DNA from: an uncultured Granulosicoccaceae bacterium
GTDB taxonomy: Bacteria > Pseudomonadota > Gammaproteobacteria > Granulosicoccales > Granulosicoccaceae
Assembly: GCA_937981955.1 (NCBI GenBank)
Contig: CALJNA010000031.1
Span: forward strand, 18,865 to 82,864
DNA length: 64,000 nucleotides
Reading direction: 5' to 3'
Below are positions 16,801 through 27,956 of the stretch, piece after piece. The position numbers and the translations under genes are program-made. The stretch's first letter is position 1, and the number at the start of each line of letters is the position of its first letter. The notes under the pieces are model-generated. The model was not told where the DNA came from and did no database searches. It saw only the letters and a list, made by a program, of their open reading frames with translations.

Positions 16801-17322
16801 TTAAGGTTCCCGAGAAACCCGCCCTGAGCGGGTTTTTCTTTGGCTGCCAGTCAGAGAGGTGTGACCCTTGCCCACCAGCTTCCACCATTCCTTGTCCTGT
16901 TTGGCGACCGACGACCGCACCTTGCCGGTTTTTTGATCGCCCGGGGAATCTATGGCTTGTCGACTGACTTTCGGGGTTTCTCGATTCCGGACCGAATCGA
17001 CTGTTGCTGAGCTGACAATACTCGTCGCATTCTCAGCCGGTAACGGCTCTTCCCGGCCGGCGAGCACCATAAGCTCGCGTATTATCAGAAGCTGTCTGCG
17101 GTTCCAGGAGCTCCTCGGGACGCTCAGAGCACAGAGCAGAACCGCGTTGGCAGCGTGCCCGACATTCATGCCCTCCGGGAGTTCCAGACGCCATGCAAAC
17201 ACAAGTGCATCGCCCCGAGTGGCCGGAATATCAGTGGTGTCGCGCAAAGCTTCCATTAGAATGCCACGGGCATCACAAAGCGGAAACAGAGCTACGCTCG
17301 ATAACTGTTTTGAAGTATTCAT
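16801..17322 (-). CDS. Hypothetical protein opposite obgE
   Basis: 173 residues. The N-terminal half (ALRDTTDIPATRGDALVFAW, then MNVGHAANAVLLCALSVPRSSW and RQLLIIRELMVLAG) reads like a folded domain. The C-terminal 60 residues are basic and low-complexity. No signal, membrane helix or known motif is seen. The last 12 codons overlap a plus-strand terminator hairpin at 16815-16837. It is divergent from obgE. The frame is long and its products are plausible, but I do not recognise the family. Confidence 0.6.
   Translation of the reverse strand: MNTSKQLSSVALFPLCDARGILMEALRDTTDIPATRGDALVFAWRLELPEGMNVGHAANAVLLCALSVPRSSWNRRQLLIIRELMVLAGREEPLPAENATSIVSSATVDSVRNRETPKVSRQAIDSPGDQKTGKVRSSVAKQDKEWWKLVGKGHTSLTGSQRKTRSGRVSREP
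16815..16837 (+). terminator. Second rpmA terminator, inside the opposing coding end
   Basis: The stem AAACCCGC / GCGGGTTT has a 5-base loop and ends in TTTTT on the plus strand. It is a strong rho-independent form lying within the 3' end of the minus-strand gene. Confidence 0.75.
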
Positions 17323-17353
17323 TGGAGCAGTTTGACAGCTCGATATGAGCTAA

Positions 17354-18577
<1,224 letters not shown>

Positions 18578-18580
18578 ACC

Positions 18581-19702
18581 ATGCGGGAACGATTAACACG
18601 CGCTAATCGTTGGGTTGTTAAAGTCGGCAGCACCCTGCTTACCGCCAACGGTCAAGGGCTTGACCAAAACCTGATTCACGAATGGTCAGAGCAAATGGCG
18701 ACACTGGTTGCCGAAGGTCACGAAGTGGTGCTGGTTTCAAGCGGCTCTATAGCCGAAGGCATGGCACGACTTGGCTGGATGCAAAAACCCACCGCCATTC
18801 ATGAACTTCAGGCTGCTGCAGCTGTGGGCCAGATGGGCCTGATACAAGCCTACGAATCGGTGTTCAAGCAATTCAACCGAAACACTGCGCAAGTCTTGCT
18901 GACGCACGAAGACATGGCAAACCGAAAACGCTACCTTAACGCACGGGCAACATTAAATTCGCTGTTAAGTTTCGGGGTGCTGCCCATCGTTAATGAAAAC
19001 GACACAGTCGTTACCGATGAAATTCGGTTTGGTGACAACGATACGCTGGCAGCCATGGTTGTTAGTCTTATCGAAGCCGATGTGCTGGTACTGTTAACCG
19101 ATCAGGACGGTTTATTCGATAAAGATCCCCGCAAACACCCAGATGCAACGTTATTGGATAAAGCCAATGCCAGCGACCCGGCCGTACATGCTTTAGCCGG
19201 GCCAAGTGGTTCGACGCTGGGCAGCGGCGGCATGCACACCAAAATTCAAGCAGCCGAACGCGCGGCAAAAAGTGGCGCAACCACGATCATTGCATCAGGT
19301 CAGGAAAAAGATGTGTTGCTGCGTTTACGACAGGGAGAACATCTGGGCACCATGCTCACCACCGAGCAGGCCCCACAGGATGCGCGAAAGCGCTGGCTGT
19401 CAAATCAATTACGCGTCAGAGGTACGATCAAGATAGATTCGGGAGCAGTTAAAACATTGCATGAACGCGGTTCGAGCTTGTTGTCAGTGGGTGTACTTGA
19501 TTGTTCCGGTGACTTTCAGCGCGGTGAGCTGGTTGCCTGCGTTGACGAAAACGGTAACGAACATGCGCGCGGCCTTATTAACTACAGCGCTGGTGAGACC
19601 CTTAAACTGCTTGGACGTTCAAGCAGTGACATTGCTGCATTATTGGGTTACGAGCGCGAACCGGAATTGATTCATCGGGACAATATGGTGGTTTACAAAT
19701 AG
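18581..19702 (+). CDS. proB: Glutamate 5-kinase
   Basis: 373 residues. It phosphorylates glutamate in the first step of proline synthesis. The amino-acid-kinase domain has [11 protein letters not shown] near the N-terminus, [21 protein letters not shown] and [12 protein letters not shown]. The C-terminal PUA domain (about 280-365) begins [14 protein letters not shown]-bearing ProB enzymes are usually inhibited by proline. It lies directly after obgE, a common gammaproteobacterial order. Confidence 0.97.
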   Translation: MRERLTRANRWVVKVGSTLLTANGQGLDQNLIHEWSEQMATLVAEGHEVVLVSSGSIAEGMARLGWMQKPTAIHELQAAAAVGQMGLIQAYESVFKQFNRNTAQVLLTHEDMANRKRYLNARATLNSLLSFGVLPIVNENDTVVTDEIRFGDNDTLAAMVVSLIEADVLVLLTDQDGLFDKDPRKHPDATLLDKANASDPAVHALAGPSGSTLGSGGMHTKIQAAERAAKSGATTIIASGQEKDVLLRLRQGEHLGTMLTTEQAPQDARKRWLSNQLRVRGTIKIDSGAVKTLHERGSSLLSVGVLDCSGDFQRGELVACVDENGNEHARGLINYSAGETLKLLGRSSSDIAALLGYEREPELIHRDNMVVYK

Positions 19703-19711
19703 CAATAAAAA

Positions 19712-19769
19712 AACCACCTGAACTGACAGTCAAACATTTGCGCTTGATTAAGTGTCAGCCCGGGTGGTT
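19712..19769. terminator. Long imperfect hairpin between convergent proB and the lipoprotein gene
   Basis: The outer stem AACCACC / GGTGGTT, a middle stem CTGACA / TGTCAG and an inner TCAA / TTGA stack into one long hairpin. On the minus strand it is followed by seven T, so it should terminate the lipoprotein gene and probably also proB. Confidence 0.7.
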
Positions 19770-19818
19770 CTGCAAGCTTACTCTATAATTTGGTCAATCT
19801 ATTAATTTATATTACCGG

Positions 19819-20334
19819 TTAAACAGACGCACCTTTCGGTATGGACTTAACCTTTTTGAATTTTGTTTTAGCGGTACAACCGCCGTAACCCACTTCTGCA
19901 ATTCCATAGGTGAAGTATCCATCAGTGTTTTCACCCAAGCGACCACGCAGAATTATTTTTGTGTCGCCATTACTCATCATTCCACCAGATGTGCCGCTTT
20001 CTTTGGCTTTGACATCCAACGGGTAGAACAACTTGAATCGGCCTTTGTCTGACACGTATGCCTTAATAACCTGATCACCTTTTTCCACACCAACAGTGCC
20101 ATCAACAACGGTTATGTTGAACGTCTGACGCATGTCACCACATCGCATTTGCCAATTACCGACGTATTGTAAGCCCGCCGCCTTCTGAACATCGACTTGC
20201 CAGACACCATCATAAGCGCCGGTCTGATCTCTATCGGATTGCGTGGTTTTCATGGCTACCGTACCAGCGCAGCCAGTTAAACCAGCGGCAAGAACCGCGA
20301 CAGTGCAAATTCGTGCAAATATCCTTACAGACAC
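19819..20334 (-). CDS. Small secreted lipoprotein of unknown function
   Basis: 171 residues. The lipoprotein signal has lipobox L-T-G-C at residues 19-22 followed by A-G, so outer-membrane sorting is expected. The start is supported by AAGGAG. The mature part is a compact beta-rich domain (YDGVWQVDVQKAAGLQYVGN, then TFNITVVDGTVGVEKG and KIILRGRLGENTDGYFTYGI) with a cysteine pair (one in MRCGDM, one in GGCTAK) that could form a disulfide. Family not recognised. Confidence 0.85.
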   Translation of the reverse strand: MSVRIFARICTVAVLAAGLTGCAGTVAMKTTQSDRDQTGAYDGVWQVDVQKAAGLQYVGNWQMRCGDMRQTFNITVVDGTVGVEKGDQVIKAYVSDKGRFKLFYPLDVKAKESGTSGGMMSNGDTKIILRGRLGENTDGYFTYGIAEVGYGGCTAKTKFKKVKSIPKGASV

Positions 20335-20482
20335 ATTAATCTCCTTTTAATCAATTTTTTTAACGAGGCACTTTTGCTAGCGGTAACAGTATTAGCCATC
20401 TGTAATGAATGGCATAAAATAGATGAGCCGCAGATTGTTCTGTGACGCTGATCAACTTATCAAAGCGACTCATACCGGCTTA

Positions 20483-20500
20483 ACATTGTGCAAACAATGT
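20483..20500. repeat. Perfect inverted repeat with GCAA loop
   Basis: ACATTGT, GCAA, ACAATGT: 7-base arms with a GNRA-type tetraloop, 129 bases before the lectin gene and 149 bases before the divergent lipoprotein start. It could be an operator or an RNA hairpin. The rest of the 20335-20628 gap shows nothing else. Confidence 0.4.
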
Positions 20501-20628
20501 GAATGTCACCAGTGTGCACGGGTTGGGCTAATTCAGAACGTTATACTCATTTCTGGTAGCCGGCATAGTGTCTGTAGCAAGCTTGTCCGCATTCCTATCC
20601 ATATTTTTTAATCATAAGAGATATTGAA

Positions 20629-21156
20629 ATGGTCAACATACGAAGCGTTTTACTTACTGTGTTGCTGGTCTCCGGTACTGCGATGGCAGACAATGTTGAG
20701 GTATACGTGACTGATTTACTGGATAACAGCCAGAACGGTTACTGTCTGGATATCGCAAAGGGTAAAGGTGCAAGCGCCAACCCGGAAGACGGCATGCAAG
20801 CCCATACCTGTTACAGTCCGCTAGGCGAAGTTTTAGTTGATCAGGCGTTCGACCCTGCAAAGTTCGCAGAAGGCATTCTGTATATGCCCGAATTCGACGT
20901 GTGTGTTCAGGCAGCCTCAACAGAGGCAGGTTCAACCGTCGAACTGAAAACGTGCGATGGATCAGACGCACAGAAATGGGTATTCAGTGGTGAAGGAACC
21001 ATCGCTCCGATGGCCGCACCTGAATTGTGTTTGACCCTGGCAGAAGAAACCAGAACCGGACGCAGCGACACAAACCAGATGAAAGCACTTAGCTTCCAAC
21101 CTTGTTCTTCTGATATGGCCGGTTATCAAACCTGGGCTAACAGAACAGTTGATTAA
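20629..21156 (+). CDS. Secreted ricin-type beta-trefoil lectin-like protein
   Basis: 175 residues with a signal peptide (1-20, ending TAMA). The mature protein is one trefoil-like unit: NGYCLDIAKGKG, a TCYSP turn, FDVCVQAASTEAGSTVELKTC with DAQKWVFSGEGTI, then ELCLTLAEETR and a final QPCSS with YQTWANR. The repeated C-L-D/C-V-Q starts and QKW/QTW ends are the (QxW) pattern of ricin B-type lectins. Six cysteines would form three disulfides. It likely binds a glycan outside the cell; there is no catalytic domain. Confidence 0.8.
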   Translation: MVNIRSVLLTVLLVSGTAMADNVEVYVTDLLDNSQNGYCLDIAKGKGASANPEDGMQAHTCYSPLGEVLVDQAFDPAKFAEGILYMPEFDVCVQAASTEAGSTVELKTCDGSDAQKWVFSGEGTIAPMAAPELCLTLAEETRTGRSDTNQMKALSFQPCSSDMAGYQTWANRTVD

Positions 21157-21177
21157 TCCGCTGGCCTGAAGATTTCG

Positions 21178-21220
21178 TGAGCACTGCGCCTCCGCGGTGC
21201 TCATCGTCCTTTTTCTTTTT
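21178..21220 (+). terminator. Rho-independent terminator of the lectin gene
   Basis: The 11-base stem TGAGCACTGCG / CGCGGTGCTCA with a 4-base loop is followed by a T-rich tract at 21209-21219. Confidence 0.85.
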
Positions 21221-21336
21221 CCAATAACGGAAAAGCGTTCAGGCGGCGCTGAGCGCTTCAGTTCGATAACGTAAGTTTCGTCAATTACTCAGTGCTGTGT
21301 CAGAATGGAATCGTATCTACTGATGGAAACTGAACA

Positions 21337-21951
21337 ATGAAACTGATTCACGCTGGCGCATCCCCGTTCGTGCGAAAAGTATTGGTCGTGCTCGAAGAAG
21401 CGGGCCAGCGAGACGCTGTTGAGCTTATAGACGGTATGGGATCACCAGTTGCTCCAAACGAGAATGCGCTAGCCGCGAACCCGCTTGGAAAAATCCCCTG
21501 TCTTGTGCTCGACGATGGTTCTTCTATGTACGACAGCCGCGTTATCACTCGATACCTTGACGCAAAATATAAACTGTCTCTGTATCCTGAAGGAGATACC
21601 GGGTGGACCACGCTCACACTCGAAGCGCACGCCGATGCCATACTCGATGCAGCGGTTCTGTGTGTTTATGAATCTCGTTGCCGAGATGAAGCTGATCGGT
21701 CAACCGCGTGGGTCAGCGCTCAACAAGATAAAATCAGCAGAGGCCTGGATTCGCTGGAAAACCACTGGATGACGCATTTAAATGGTCAATTTGATATTGG
21801 CCATATCGGGGTCGGGTGTGTGTTGGGTTATCTTGAATTTCGCGCAGAGCTTGGTGGATGGGAAAACTGGAAAAACAATCGGCCAAACCTGACGGCCTGG
21901 AATGACGCATTTTCAAATCGATCATCAATGCAGGCAACACTGCCTTCGTAG
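21337..21951 (+). CDS. Glutathione S-transferase family protein
   Basis: 204 residues. The N-terminal thioredoxin-like domain has ASPFVRKVLVVLEEAG (Ser9 in the catalytic position), NPLGKIPCLVLDDG and the glutathione-contacting DSRVITRYLD. The helical C-terminal domain (about 88-200) has DILDAAVLCVYE and a late GYLEFR with RPNLTAWNDAFSNRSS. It is cytoplasmic; the substrate cannot be read. It converges on rpsT. Confidence 0.92.
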   Translation: MKLIHAGASPFVRKVLVVLEEAGQRDAVELIDGMGSPVAPNENALAANPLGKIPCLVLDDGSSMYDSRVITRYLDAKYKLSLYPEGDTGWTTLTLEAHADAILDAAVLCVYESRCRDEADRSTAWVSAQQDKISRGLDSLENHWMTHLNGQFDIGHIGVGCVLGYLEFRAELGGWENWKNNRPNLTAWNDAFSNRSSMQATLPS

Positions 21952-21981
21952 TCGCAAAACCACTTTGTCTATGGACTTGGT

Positions 21982-22009
21982 AGCGCGAAAGACTTAGCGC
22001 GAAGGACTT
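21982..22009. repeat. Two-copy tandem 14-base repeat
   Basis: AGCGCGAAAGACTT is followed directly by AGCGCGAAGGACTT, one mismatch, in the gap between the convergent GST gene and rpsT. A hairpin (GGCACTGC with GCAGTGTGCC, 22017-22043) follows and may terminate rpsT. Confidence 0.7.
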
Positions 22010-22066
22010 AATGAAGGGCACTGCAATGGCCGGGCAGTGTGCCGACCAAGCAGTGTTAAAAGCAGA

Positions 22067-22327
22067 TTAAAGCGCGCGCACCTGGCTGTTAAACCGGCGT
22101 TTGTATCGAGCGGCCTTGTTCTTGTGTATCAGACCCTTTCGAGCCATATGATCAAGCACGGGAATTGCTTCTTTCAAAGCAGTTTCGGCCGTACCTTTGT
22201 CGCCTGCTGCAATCGCTGAGAAAACCTGCTTTACTTTGGTTCTCATGAACGAACGCTGGCTGGCATTGCGCTGGCGAGCTTTCTCGGATGTACGTGCGCG
22301 TTTGCGTGCCTGTGCGGAATTAGCCAC
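22067..22327 (-). CDS. rpsT: 30S ribosomal protein S20
   Basis: 86 residues. MANSAQARKRARTSEKARQRN and the C-terminal HKNKAARYKRRFNSQV are typical of S20, which binds the 5' domain of 16S rRNA. It is divergent from murJ, the common gammaproteobacterial arrangement. Confidence 0.97.
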   Translation of the reverse strand: MANSAQARKRARTSEKARQRNASQRSFMRTKVKQVFSAIAAGDKGTAETALKEAIPVLDHMARKGLIHKNKAARYKRRFNSQVRAL

Positions 22328-22370
22328 GGACTACCTCTTGATAATGTGTAAAAATGACAGTTAGCCGACT

Positions 22371-22399
22371 ATTATGCTTGGCTGGGGACGAAGAGTCAA
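22371..22399 (-). promoter_or_regulatory. Predicted sigma-70 promoter of rpsT
   Basis: On the minus strand TTGACT (22399-22394), 17 bases, then CATAAT (22376-22371) gives a leader of about 37 bases to the rpsT start. Confidence 0.65.
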
Positions 22400-22464
22400 T
22401 CAATCCGCGTGGCATTATATAACTTGATTTCAGCAATTCTGCTATCTCGCGGGGCCGCCAGCGC

Positions 22465-24009
22465 GTGAGCCTGAGCAAATCTACCTCTGTCGTTGGCATT
22501 ATGACGCTGGCATCACGCGTGCTCGGCTTCATTCGCGATCAGGTGCTGGCAATTGTTTTCGGTGCCGGCGCGGTCACCGACGTCTTTCTGGTCGCTTTCA
22601 AAATACCGAATTTTCTGCGCCGCCTGTTCGCTGAGGGTGCGTTTGCTCAAGCTTTTGTACCGGTTTTCACCGAATACAAGGAAACCAAAAGCCCCGAAGC
22701 ACTAAGAGATCTGGCGGCCCATGTCGTGGGCACACTGTCGCTGATTCTATTGGTCATCAGTACGCTGGGCGTCATGCTGGCACCGCTGCTGGTGATGCTG
22801 TTCGCACCGGGCTTCATTGATGATCAGTCACAGTTCGAACTGGCCACGCATATGTTACGCATTACGTTTCCGTACCTGTTTTTCGTTTCATTGCTGGCCT
22901 ATGCCGGCAGCATCCAGAATACGTTTGGCCGATTCGCCATTCCGTCTTTCACACCGGTTTTGCTGAACGTTTGCATGATCTCTGCTGCCTTGTGGCTTTC
23001 GCCCAGGTTTGAACAGCCGATAGTTGCTTTGGCATGGGGGGTTTTTGCAGCGGGTGTTTTGCAGCTGGCGCTTCAATTGCCATTTTTACAAAGCCTTGGC
23101 TTGTTACCAAAGCCGCGGTGGGGCTGGAAGCACAGCGGTGTCAGGCGCATTTTGAAACTCATGGCACCTGCGGTGCTGGGCAGCTCTGTCGCGCAGATTA
23201 ATCTGCTGCTCGACACCATCATCGCCTCGTTTCTGGCGGTAGGCAGTTTAAGCTGGCTGTATTACTCAGACCGGCTAATGGAGTTTCCACTCGGATTATT
23301 GGGTGTGACGCTTGGCACTGTCATTCTGCCGCGATTGTCAAAAGAGCATGCTCAGCAATCCACCGCTCAATTCCGACGCACAATTGACTGGGCACTTCGC
23401 CTTACTGCGCTCATTGGCGTACCCTCGGCCATTGGTCTGGTCGTTCTGGCAGCACCGATGCTCAGCACGCTGTTCGAGTACGGGAAATTCACCGCCGCCG
23501 ACACCGTCATGGCCAGCTACAGCCTGATTGCCTATTCGCTCGGTTTGCCTGCGTTCATTCTGATCAAGATATTTGCGCCAGCATTTTTTGCCCGTCAGGA
23601 CACTAAAACACCGGTACGCATTGGCATCATTGCACTGATATCCAACATGGCATACAACATCATTCTGGTATTGCCGATGGTCTGGTTTGGGTTCACCGCA
23701 CCTCACACAGCGCTGGCCATTGCAACCAGCATGTCCGCTGCACAACAGGCCTACATGCTGTACCAACAGCTGCGAGATCAAGACATCTATCGTGTAAGCC
23801 CGGAACTCATCCACTTCTGCAAACGACTGATTCTGCCGTTGCTGGTCATGGGAGTGATTATCTGGGCGCTAAGCGGTGGTAACTGGCATGCACTGGACGC
23901 CGGTGCTCGCGTACTCAAATTACTGTTTATAATCGGTGCTGGAACGCTCTCATATGCTGCGGCGTTACTGTTGGTAGGTATCAGACCAAAAGACCTGGCC
24001 AGCCCCTGA
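22465..24009 (+). CDS. murJ: Lipid II flippase MurJ
   Basis: 514 residues with a GTG start. It is a MOP-family protein with about 14 membrane helices that flips lipid II across the inner membrane. Conserved features are SRVLGFIRDQVLA, DVFLVAFKIPNFLRRLFAEGAFAQAFVPVF and YYSDRLMEFPLGLLGVTLGT. It heads the murJ-ribF-ileS-lspA-ispH cluster. Confidence 0.97.
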   Translation: MSLSKSTSVVGIMTLASRVLGFIRDQVLAIVFGAGAVTDVFLVAFKIPNFLRRLFAEGAFAQAFVPVFTEYKETKSPEALRDLAAHVVGTLSLILLVISTLGVMLAPLLVMLFAPGFIDDQSQFELATHMLRITFPYLFFVSLLAYAGSIQNTFGRFAIPSFTPVLLNVCMISAALWLSPRFEQPIVALAWGVFAAGVLQLALQLPFLQSLGLLPKPRWGWKHSGVRRILKLMAPAVLGSSVAQINLLLDTIIASFLAVGSLSWLYYSDRLMEFPLGLLGVTLGTVILPRLSKEHAQQSTAQFRRTIDWALRLTALIGVPSAIGLVVLAAPMLSTLFEYGKFTAADTVMASYSLIAYSLGLPAFILIKIFAPAFFARQDTKTPVRIGIIALISNMAYNIILVLPMVWFGFTAPHTALAIATSMSAAQQAYMLYQQLRDQDIYRVSPELIHFCKRLILPLLVMGVIIWALSGGNWHALDAGARVLKLLFIIGAGTLSYAAALLLVGIRPKDLASP

Positions 24010-24101
24010 ATTGCGGCTCATAGAGTCAACTAAACCATGTCCAATTTGCCCGACCATCAGCCAATTAAATGCCCATCTGAGCACGCACGGAAAATAATCG
24101 C

Positions 24102-25064
24102 ATGCAACTTATCCGTGGTTTAAGCCGTTGGCCTGACTCAAAGCCTTGCGTTGTTACCATCGGTAACTTCGATGGTGTGCATCTGGGTCATCAGGCCATG
24201 TTGAAACAACTCGTCGACTTGGCGACCAGACACACGCTACCGGCGTGCGTTATCAGTTTTGAACCGCTCCCTCAGGAGTACTTCAGTGCTGACAAGGCAC
24301 CAGCACGCCTGCACGGATTTCGTGATCGTATTCAAACACTGTCTGCTTCGGGTGTTGATCGACTGTTGCTGCTCAACTTCGATGAAGCTCAGGCATCGCA
24401 AAGCGCCGATGCTTTCGTCAACGATGTACTGGTCAACACGCTGCATGTACAGCACCTGCTGGTGGGTGACGACTTCCGTTTTGGCAAGGGCCGAAGCGGA
24501 GATTTTGCGCTTTTGCAGACACATGCCGAGCAAAGCAACTTCGATGTAGAACGGTACGACACCATCAACATCTCGGGTAGCCGTGTTTCCAGCACGAGAA
24601 TTCGTGAGTATCTGGCAGCCGGTGAGCTGAGCAAAGCGGCCGAGCTGCTGGGTCACCCGTATCACATCAGCGGACGCGTTATTCATGGCGAAAAGGTCGG
24701 TCGACAGCTCGGATTTCCTACGGCGAACATTGCCTTGCACAAACATCGGCCGCCCCTTCGCGGTGTGTTCGCCGTCATCGCGCACGATCGCACCACTGGA
24801 CAATCCTTTGCAGCGGTCGCCAATCTCGGCGAACGACCCACTGTCGGCGGACGCCGATTGCTGCTCGAAGTGCATGCACTGGATAGCGATGTTGATTTGT
24901 ACGGGCACCACATGCAGATTGAATTCATCGAATTTGTCCGCGCCGAACAAAAATTCGACTCTCTCGATGCTCTGAAACAGGCTATTTCCAACGATTCGGA
25001 CACAGCTTCTCGCATACTGAACAGCAATCCGCAGTTCACTAACCTGTCTAATCGCATACACTAA
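24102..25064 (+). CDS. ribF: Bifunctional riboflavin kinase/FAD synthetase
   Basis: 320 residues. The N-terminal FMN adenylyltransferase domain has VTIGNFDGVHLGHQAML (HxGH nucleotidyl-transfer motif), VGDDFRFGKGRSGD and SRVSSTRIREYLAAG. The C-terminal flavokinase domain (about 185-305) has GRQLGFPTANIAL and GVFAV with VANLGERPTVGG. It converts riboflavin to FMN and FAD. It is sandwiched between murJ and ileS as usual. Confidence 0.97.
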   Translation: MQLIRGLSRWPDSKPCVVTIGNFDGVHLGHQAMLKQLVDLATRHTLPACVISFEPLPQEYFSADKAPARLHGFRDRIQTLSASGVDRLLLLNFDEAQASQSADAFVNDVLVNTLHVQHLLVGDDFRFGKGRSGDFALLQTHAEQSNFDVERYDTINISGSRVSSTRIREYLAAGELSKAAELLGHPYHISGRVIHGEKVGRQLGFPTANIALHKHRPPLRGVFAVIAHDRTTGQSFAAVANLGERPTVGGRRLLLEVHALDSDVDLYGHHMQIEFIEFVRAEQKFDSLDALKQAISNDSDTASRILNSNPQFTNLSNRIH

Positions 25065-25133
25065 GCTAACAGGCACACGCTTTGCCCCTTTAAGCATGGC
25101 GAATACCCGAATTTAATTATGTGAACCTTGCTC

Positions 25134-27947
25134 GTGACCGATTACAAACAAACACTGAACCTGCCCAAAACCGACTTCCCCATGCGCGGCAATCTGGCTC
25201 AAAAAGAGCCCGAGATGCTCAAACGCTGGCAAAAGGAAGATGTCTACCAGCAAATTAGAGACGCATCGGTTGGCCGACCCAAGTTTATTCTGCACGACGG
25301 GCCTCCGTACGCGAACGGCGATATTCACATTGGTCATGTGGTTAACAAAGTCATTAAAGACATGATCGTCAAGAGCAAGCAACTTGATGGTTTCGATTCA
25401 CCCTACACACCCGGATGGGACTGTCATGGGCTGCCAATCGAAAACAAGGTTGAATCGATTGTTGGCAAGGCCGGCGACAAAGTCACCGAAGCTGAGTTTC
25501 GGCAGAAATGCCGCGAGTACGCAACCAAACAGATTGACAATCAGCGAGAGGAATTCAAACGCCTTGGTGTGTTTGGGGACTGGGATAATCCCTATCTGAC
25601 AATGAACTTTGCCAACGAGGCAAACATTGTTCGTGCGCTGGGCAAAATCATTGAAAAAGGACACATCTACAAGGGTGTTAAGCCGGTGCACTGGAGTTGG
25701 GGTGCACATTCGGCCATGGCAGAAGCGGAAGTTGAATACGAAGATAAAACGTCAAACGCAATCGATGTACGTTTTGCTCCTAAAGATAAAAACGCGCTGC
25801 TGGAAAAATTCAATGTTAGTGACGACGGTTCGGACGTCAGTGTGGCCATCTGGACCACTACGCCGTGGACAATCCCCGGTAACCTCGCCGTTTGTGTTCA
25901 TCCCGATCTGGACTATGCATTGGTTGCATGCAATAACGAGCGGCTGATTGTGGCGGACGATATGGTTGAAAGCATCATGTCACGCTATGGATTCGACAGC
26001 TTCGAACGTTTGGGTACGGCCAAAGGTGCAGCGCTTGAAAATTTTGTACTGCAACATCCGTTGTACACACGCGACTCGATAATGGTGGTGGGCGATTACG
26101 TAACCACCGAAACCGGTACCGGCTGTGTTCACACGGCTCCTGATCATGGTGTTGATGACTTCTACACGGGTAAACGCTATAACCTGGAACTACTCGATCC
26201 GGTTAACGATAACGGTGTTTACCGAGAGAACGTTGAAATCTTCGGTGGCGAACACGTCAGCAAAGTTGACGGACATATGCTCGAAGCTTTAACCGATGCC
26301 GGCAAACTGATCCATCAGGAGAAGTACCAGCACAGCTATCCGCATTGCTGGCGCACAAAAACCTTCATCATTTTTCGTGCAACGCCGCAATGGTTTATCA
26401 GCATGGACAACCACGATTTGAGAAAGGATGCGCTAAGCGAAATTGCCAAAGTCAAATGGGTGCCTGACTGGGGTCAGTCGCGTATTGAAGGCATGATCGC
26501 GAATCGACCGGACTGGTGTATTTCCAGACAACGCTACTGGGGTGTTCCCATTCCATTGTTCCTGCACAAGGAAACGGGCGAGTTGCACGACGATACACAA
26601 AAACTAATTGAAGCCGTGGCACAACGCATTGAGCAAGGAGGTATTCAAGCCTGGTTCGATCTGGATGCACAGGAACTCCTGGGCGAGGATGCAGAGCACT
26701 ACAGCAAGGTGAATGATGTGCTGGATGTCTGGTTCGATTCAGGCACGTCCTTCTATCACGTGCTTCAGCAGAATGAAGAGATGACCTATCCGGCTGACAT
26801 GTACCTGGAAGGTTCCGACCAACATCGTGGCTGGTTCCATTCATCCATTCTTGCCAGTACGGCCATCAACAAACATGCTCCTTACAAGCAAGTGCTAACC
26901 CACGGCTTCACCGTTGACAAAGACGGTAAGAAAATGTCGAAGTCACTGAAGAACGCGGTTGCGCCACAAACTCTGATGAAAACCCTCGGTGCGGATATTG
27001 TTCGACTGTGGGTCTGCTCCGTTGACTACCGCGGTGAAATGAGCGTGTCGCAGGAAATTCTGGACCGTATGGCAGATTCCTATCGTCGCATTCGCAATAC
27101 CGCACGCTATCTGTTAAGCGCCATTAATGATTTTGACCCGGCAAAAGATGCAGTAGCGAAAGAAGATCTGTTAGCGATTGATCGCTGGGCAGTTGACCGT
27201 ACACTGCAAACGCAGGCGCTGGTCAAGCAAGCCTATGATGAATACCAATTCCATGCGGTTTATCAGAGCGTGCACAACTTTTGTAATGTCGATATGAGTA
27301 ACTTCTATCTCGACATTATCAAAGACCGCCAGTACACCATGCAAGCGGACAGCCCCGGCCGACGATCAGCACAGACGGCTATGTACCTGATCACAGAGTC
27401 TCTGGTTCGATGGATTTCACCCGTCTTGAGTTTTACCAGCGATGAAATCTGGCAACACATACCTGGCGATCGCAGCGATAGCGTGTTCACCAAACCTTAC
27501 TACGACGAGTTGTATTCACTCGATGCCAAGTCATCACTGGACAGCCAGGCGTGGGAGCGAGTTGTAGACACACGAAATGCTGTGACCAAGGCATTAGAAG
27601 TATTGCGAGCAGATAAACAAATTGGCGGTGGGCTCGATGCAGCATTAACACTCTATTGCGATGGTGATTTACAAAGCACACTTGCTGAGCTTGGCGACGA
27701 GCTTCGTTTTGTATTTATCACCTCTGAGGCAATGATCAAACCGCTGACCGACAGGCCAGCCGATACAGAAGTCGTTAACGTTGGAGATGCGTCTCTGGCC
27801 ATTGTGGCAAGCAAAACCGATGCTGATAAATGCGTACGCTGCTGGCATCGCCGAAACGATGTTGGAAGCGTCGATGAGCATGCGGAACTGTGCACCCGAT
27901 GCGTTGCCAATGCATTTGGCGATGGCGAACAACGCCAGTTTGTATAA
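25134..27947 (+). CDS. ileS: Isoleucyl-tRNA synthetase
   Basis: About 937 residues. The GTG at 25134 gives [19 protein letters not shown], which aligns with the E. coli N-terminus; a TTG at 25128 would add two residues. No clear Shine-Dalgarno precedes it. [11 protein letters not shown] is the HIGH motif, [10 protein letters not shown] lies in the editing domain, KKMSKSLKN is the KMSKS loop, and the C-terminal zinc site is C-x2-C in CVRCWH and C-x2-C in CTRCVAN. It is the bacterial class I enzyme with a CP1 editing domain. Confidence 0.97.
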   Translation: MTDYKQTLNLPKTDFPMRGNLAQKEPEMLKRWQKEDVYQQIRDASVGRPKFILHDGPPYANGDIHIGHVVNKVIKDMIVKSKQLDGFDSPYTPGWDCHGLPIENKVESIVGKAGDKVTEAEFRQKCREYATKQIDNQREEFKRLGVFGDWDNPYLTMNFANEANIVRALGKIIEKGHIYKGVKPVHWSWGAHSAMAEAEVEYEDKTSNAIDVRFAPKDKNALLEKFNVSDDGSDVSVAIWTTTPWTIPGNLAVCVHPDLDYALVACNNERLIVADDMVESIMSRYGFDSFERLGTAKGAALENFVLQHPLYTRDSIMVVGDYVTTETGTGCVHTAPDHGVDDFYTGKRYNLELLDPVNDNGVYRENVEIFGGEHVSKVDGHMLEALTDAGKLIHQEKYQHSYPHCWRTKTFIIFRATPQWFISMDNHDLRKDALSEIAKVKWVPDWGQSRIEGMIANRPDWCISRQRYWGVPIPLFLHKETGELHDDTQKLIEAVAQRIEQGGIQAWFDLDAQELLGEDAEHYSKVNDVLDVWFDSGTSFYHVLQQNEEMTYPADMYLEGSDQHRGWFHSSILASTAINKHAPYKQVLTHGFTVDKDGKKMSKSLKNAVAPQTLMKTLGADIVRLWVCSVDYRGEMSVSQEILDRMADSYRRIRNTARYLLSAINDFDPAKDAVAKEDLLAIDRWAVDRTLQTQALVKQAYDEYQFHAVYQSVHNFCNVDMSNFYLDIIKDRQYTMQADSPGRRSAQTAMYLITESLVRWISPVLSFTSDEIWQHIPGDRSDSVFTKPYYDELYSLDAKSSLDSQAWERVVDTRNAVTKALEVLRADKQIGGGLDAALTLYCDGDLQSTLAELGDELRFVFITSEAMIKPLTDRPADTEVVNVGDASLAIVASKTDADKCVRCWHRRNDVGSVDEHAELCTRCVANAFGDGEQRQFV

Positions 27948-27956
27948 GGACATAAC

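Noticed and set aside
20423..20611. 62-codon plus-strand frame before the lectin gene
   Set aside because: Poor composition, no ribosome-binding site, and it covers the hairpin and promoter region.
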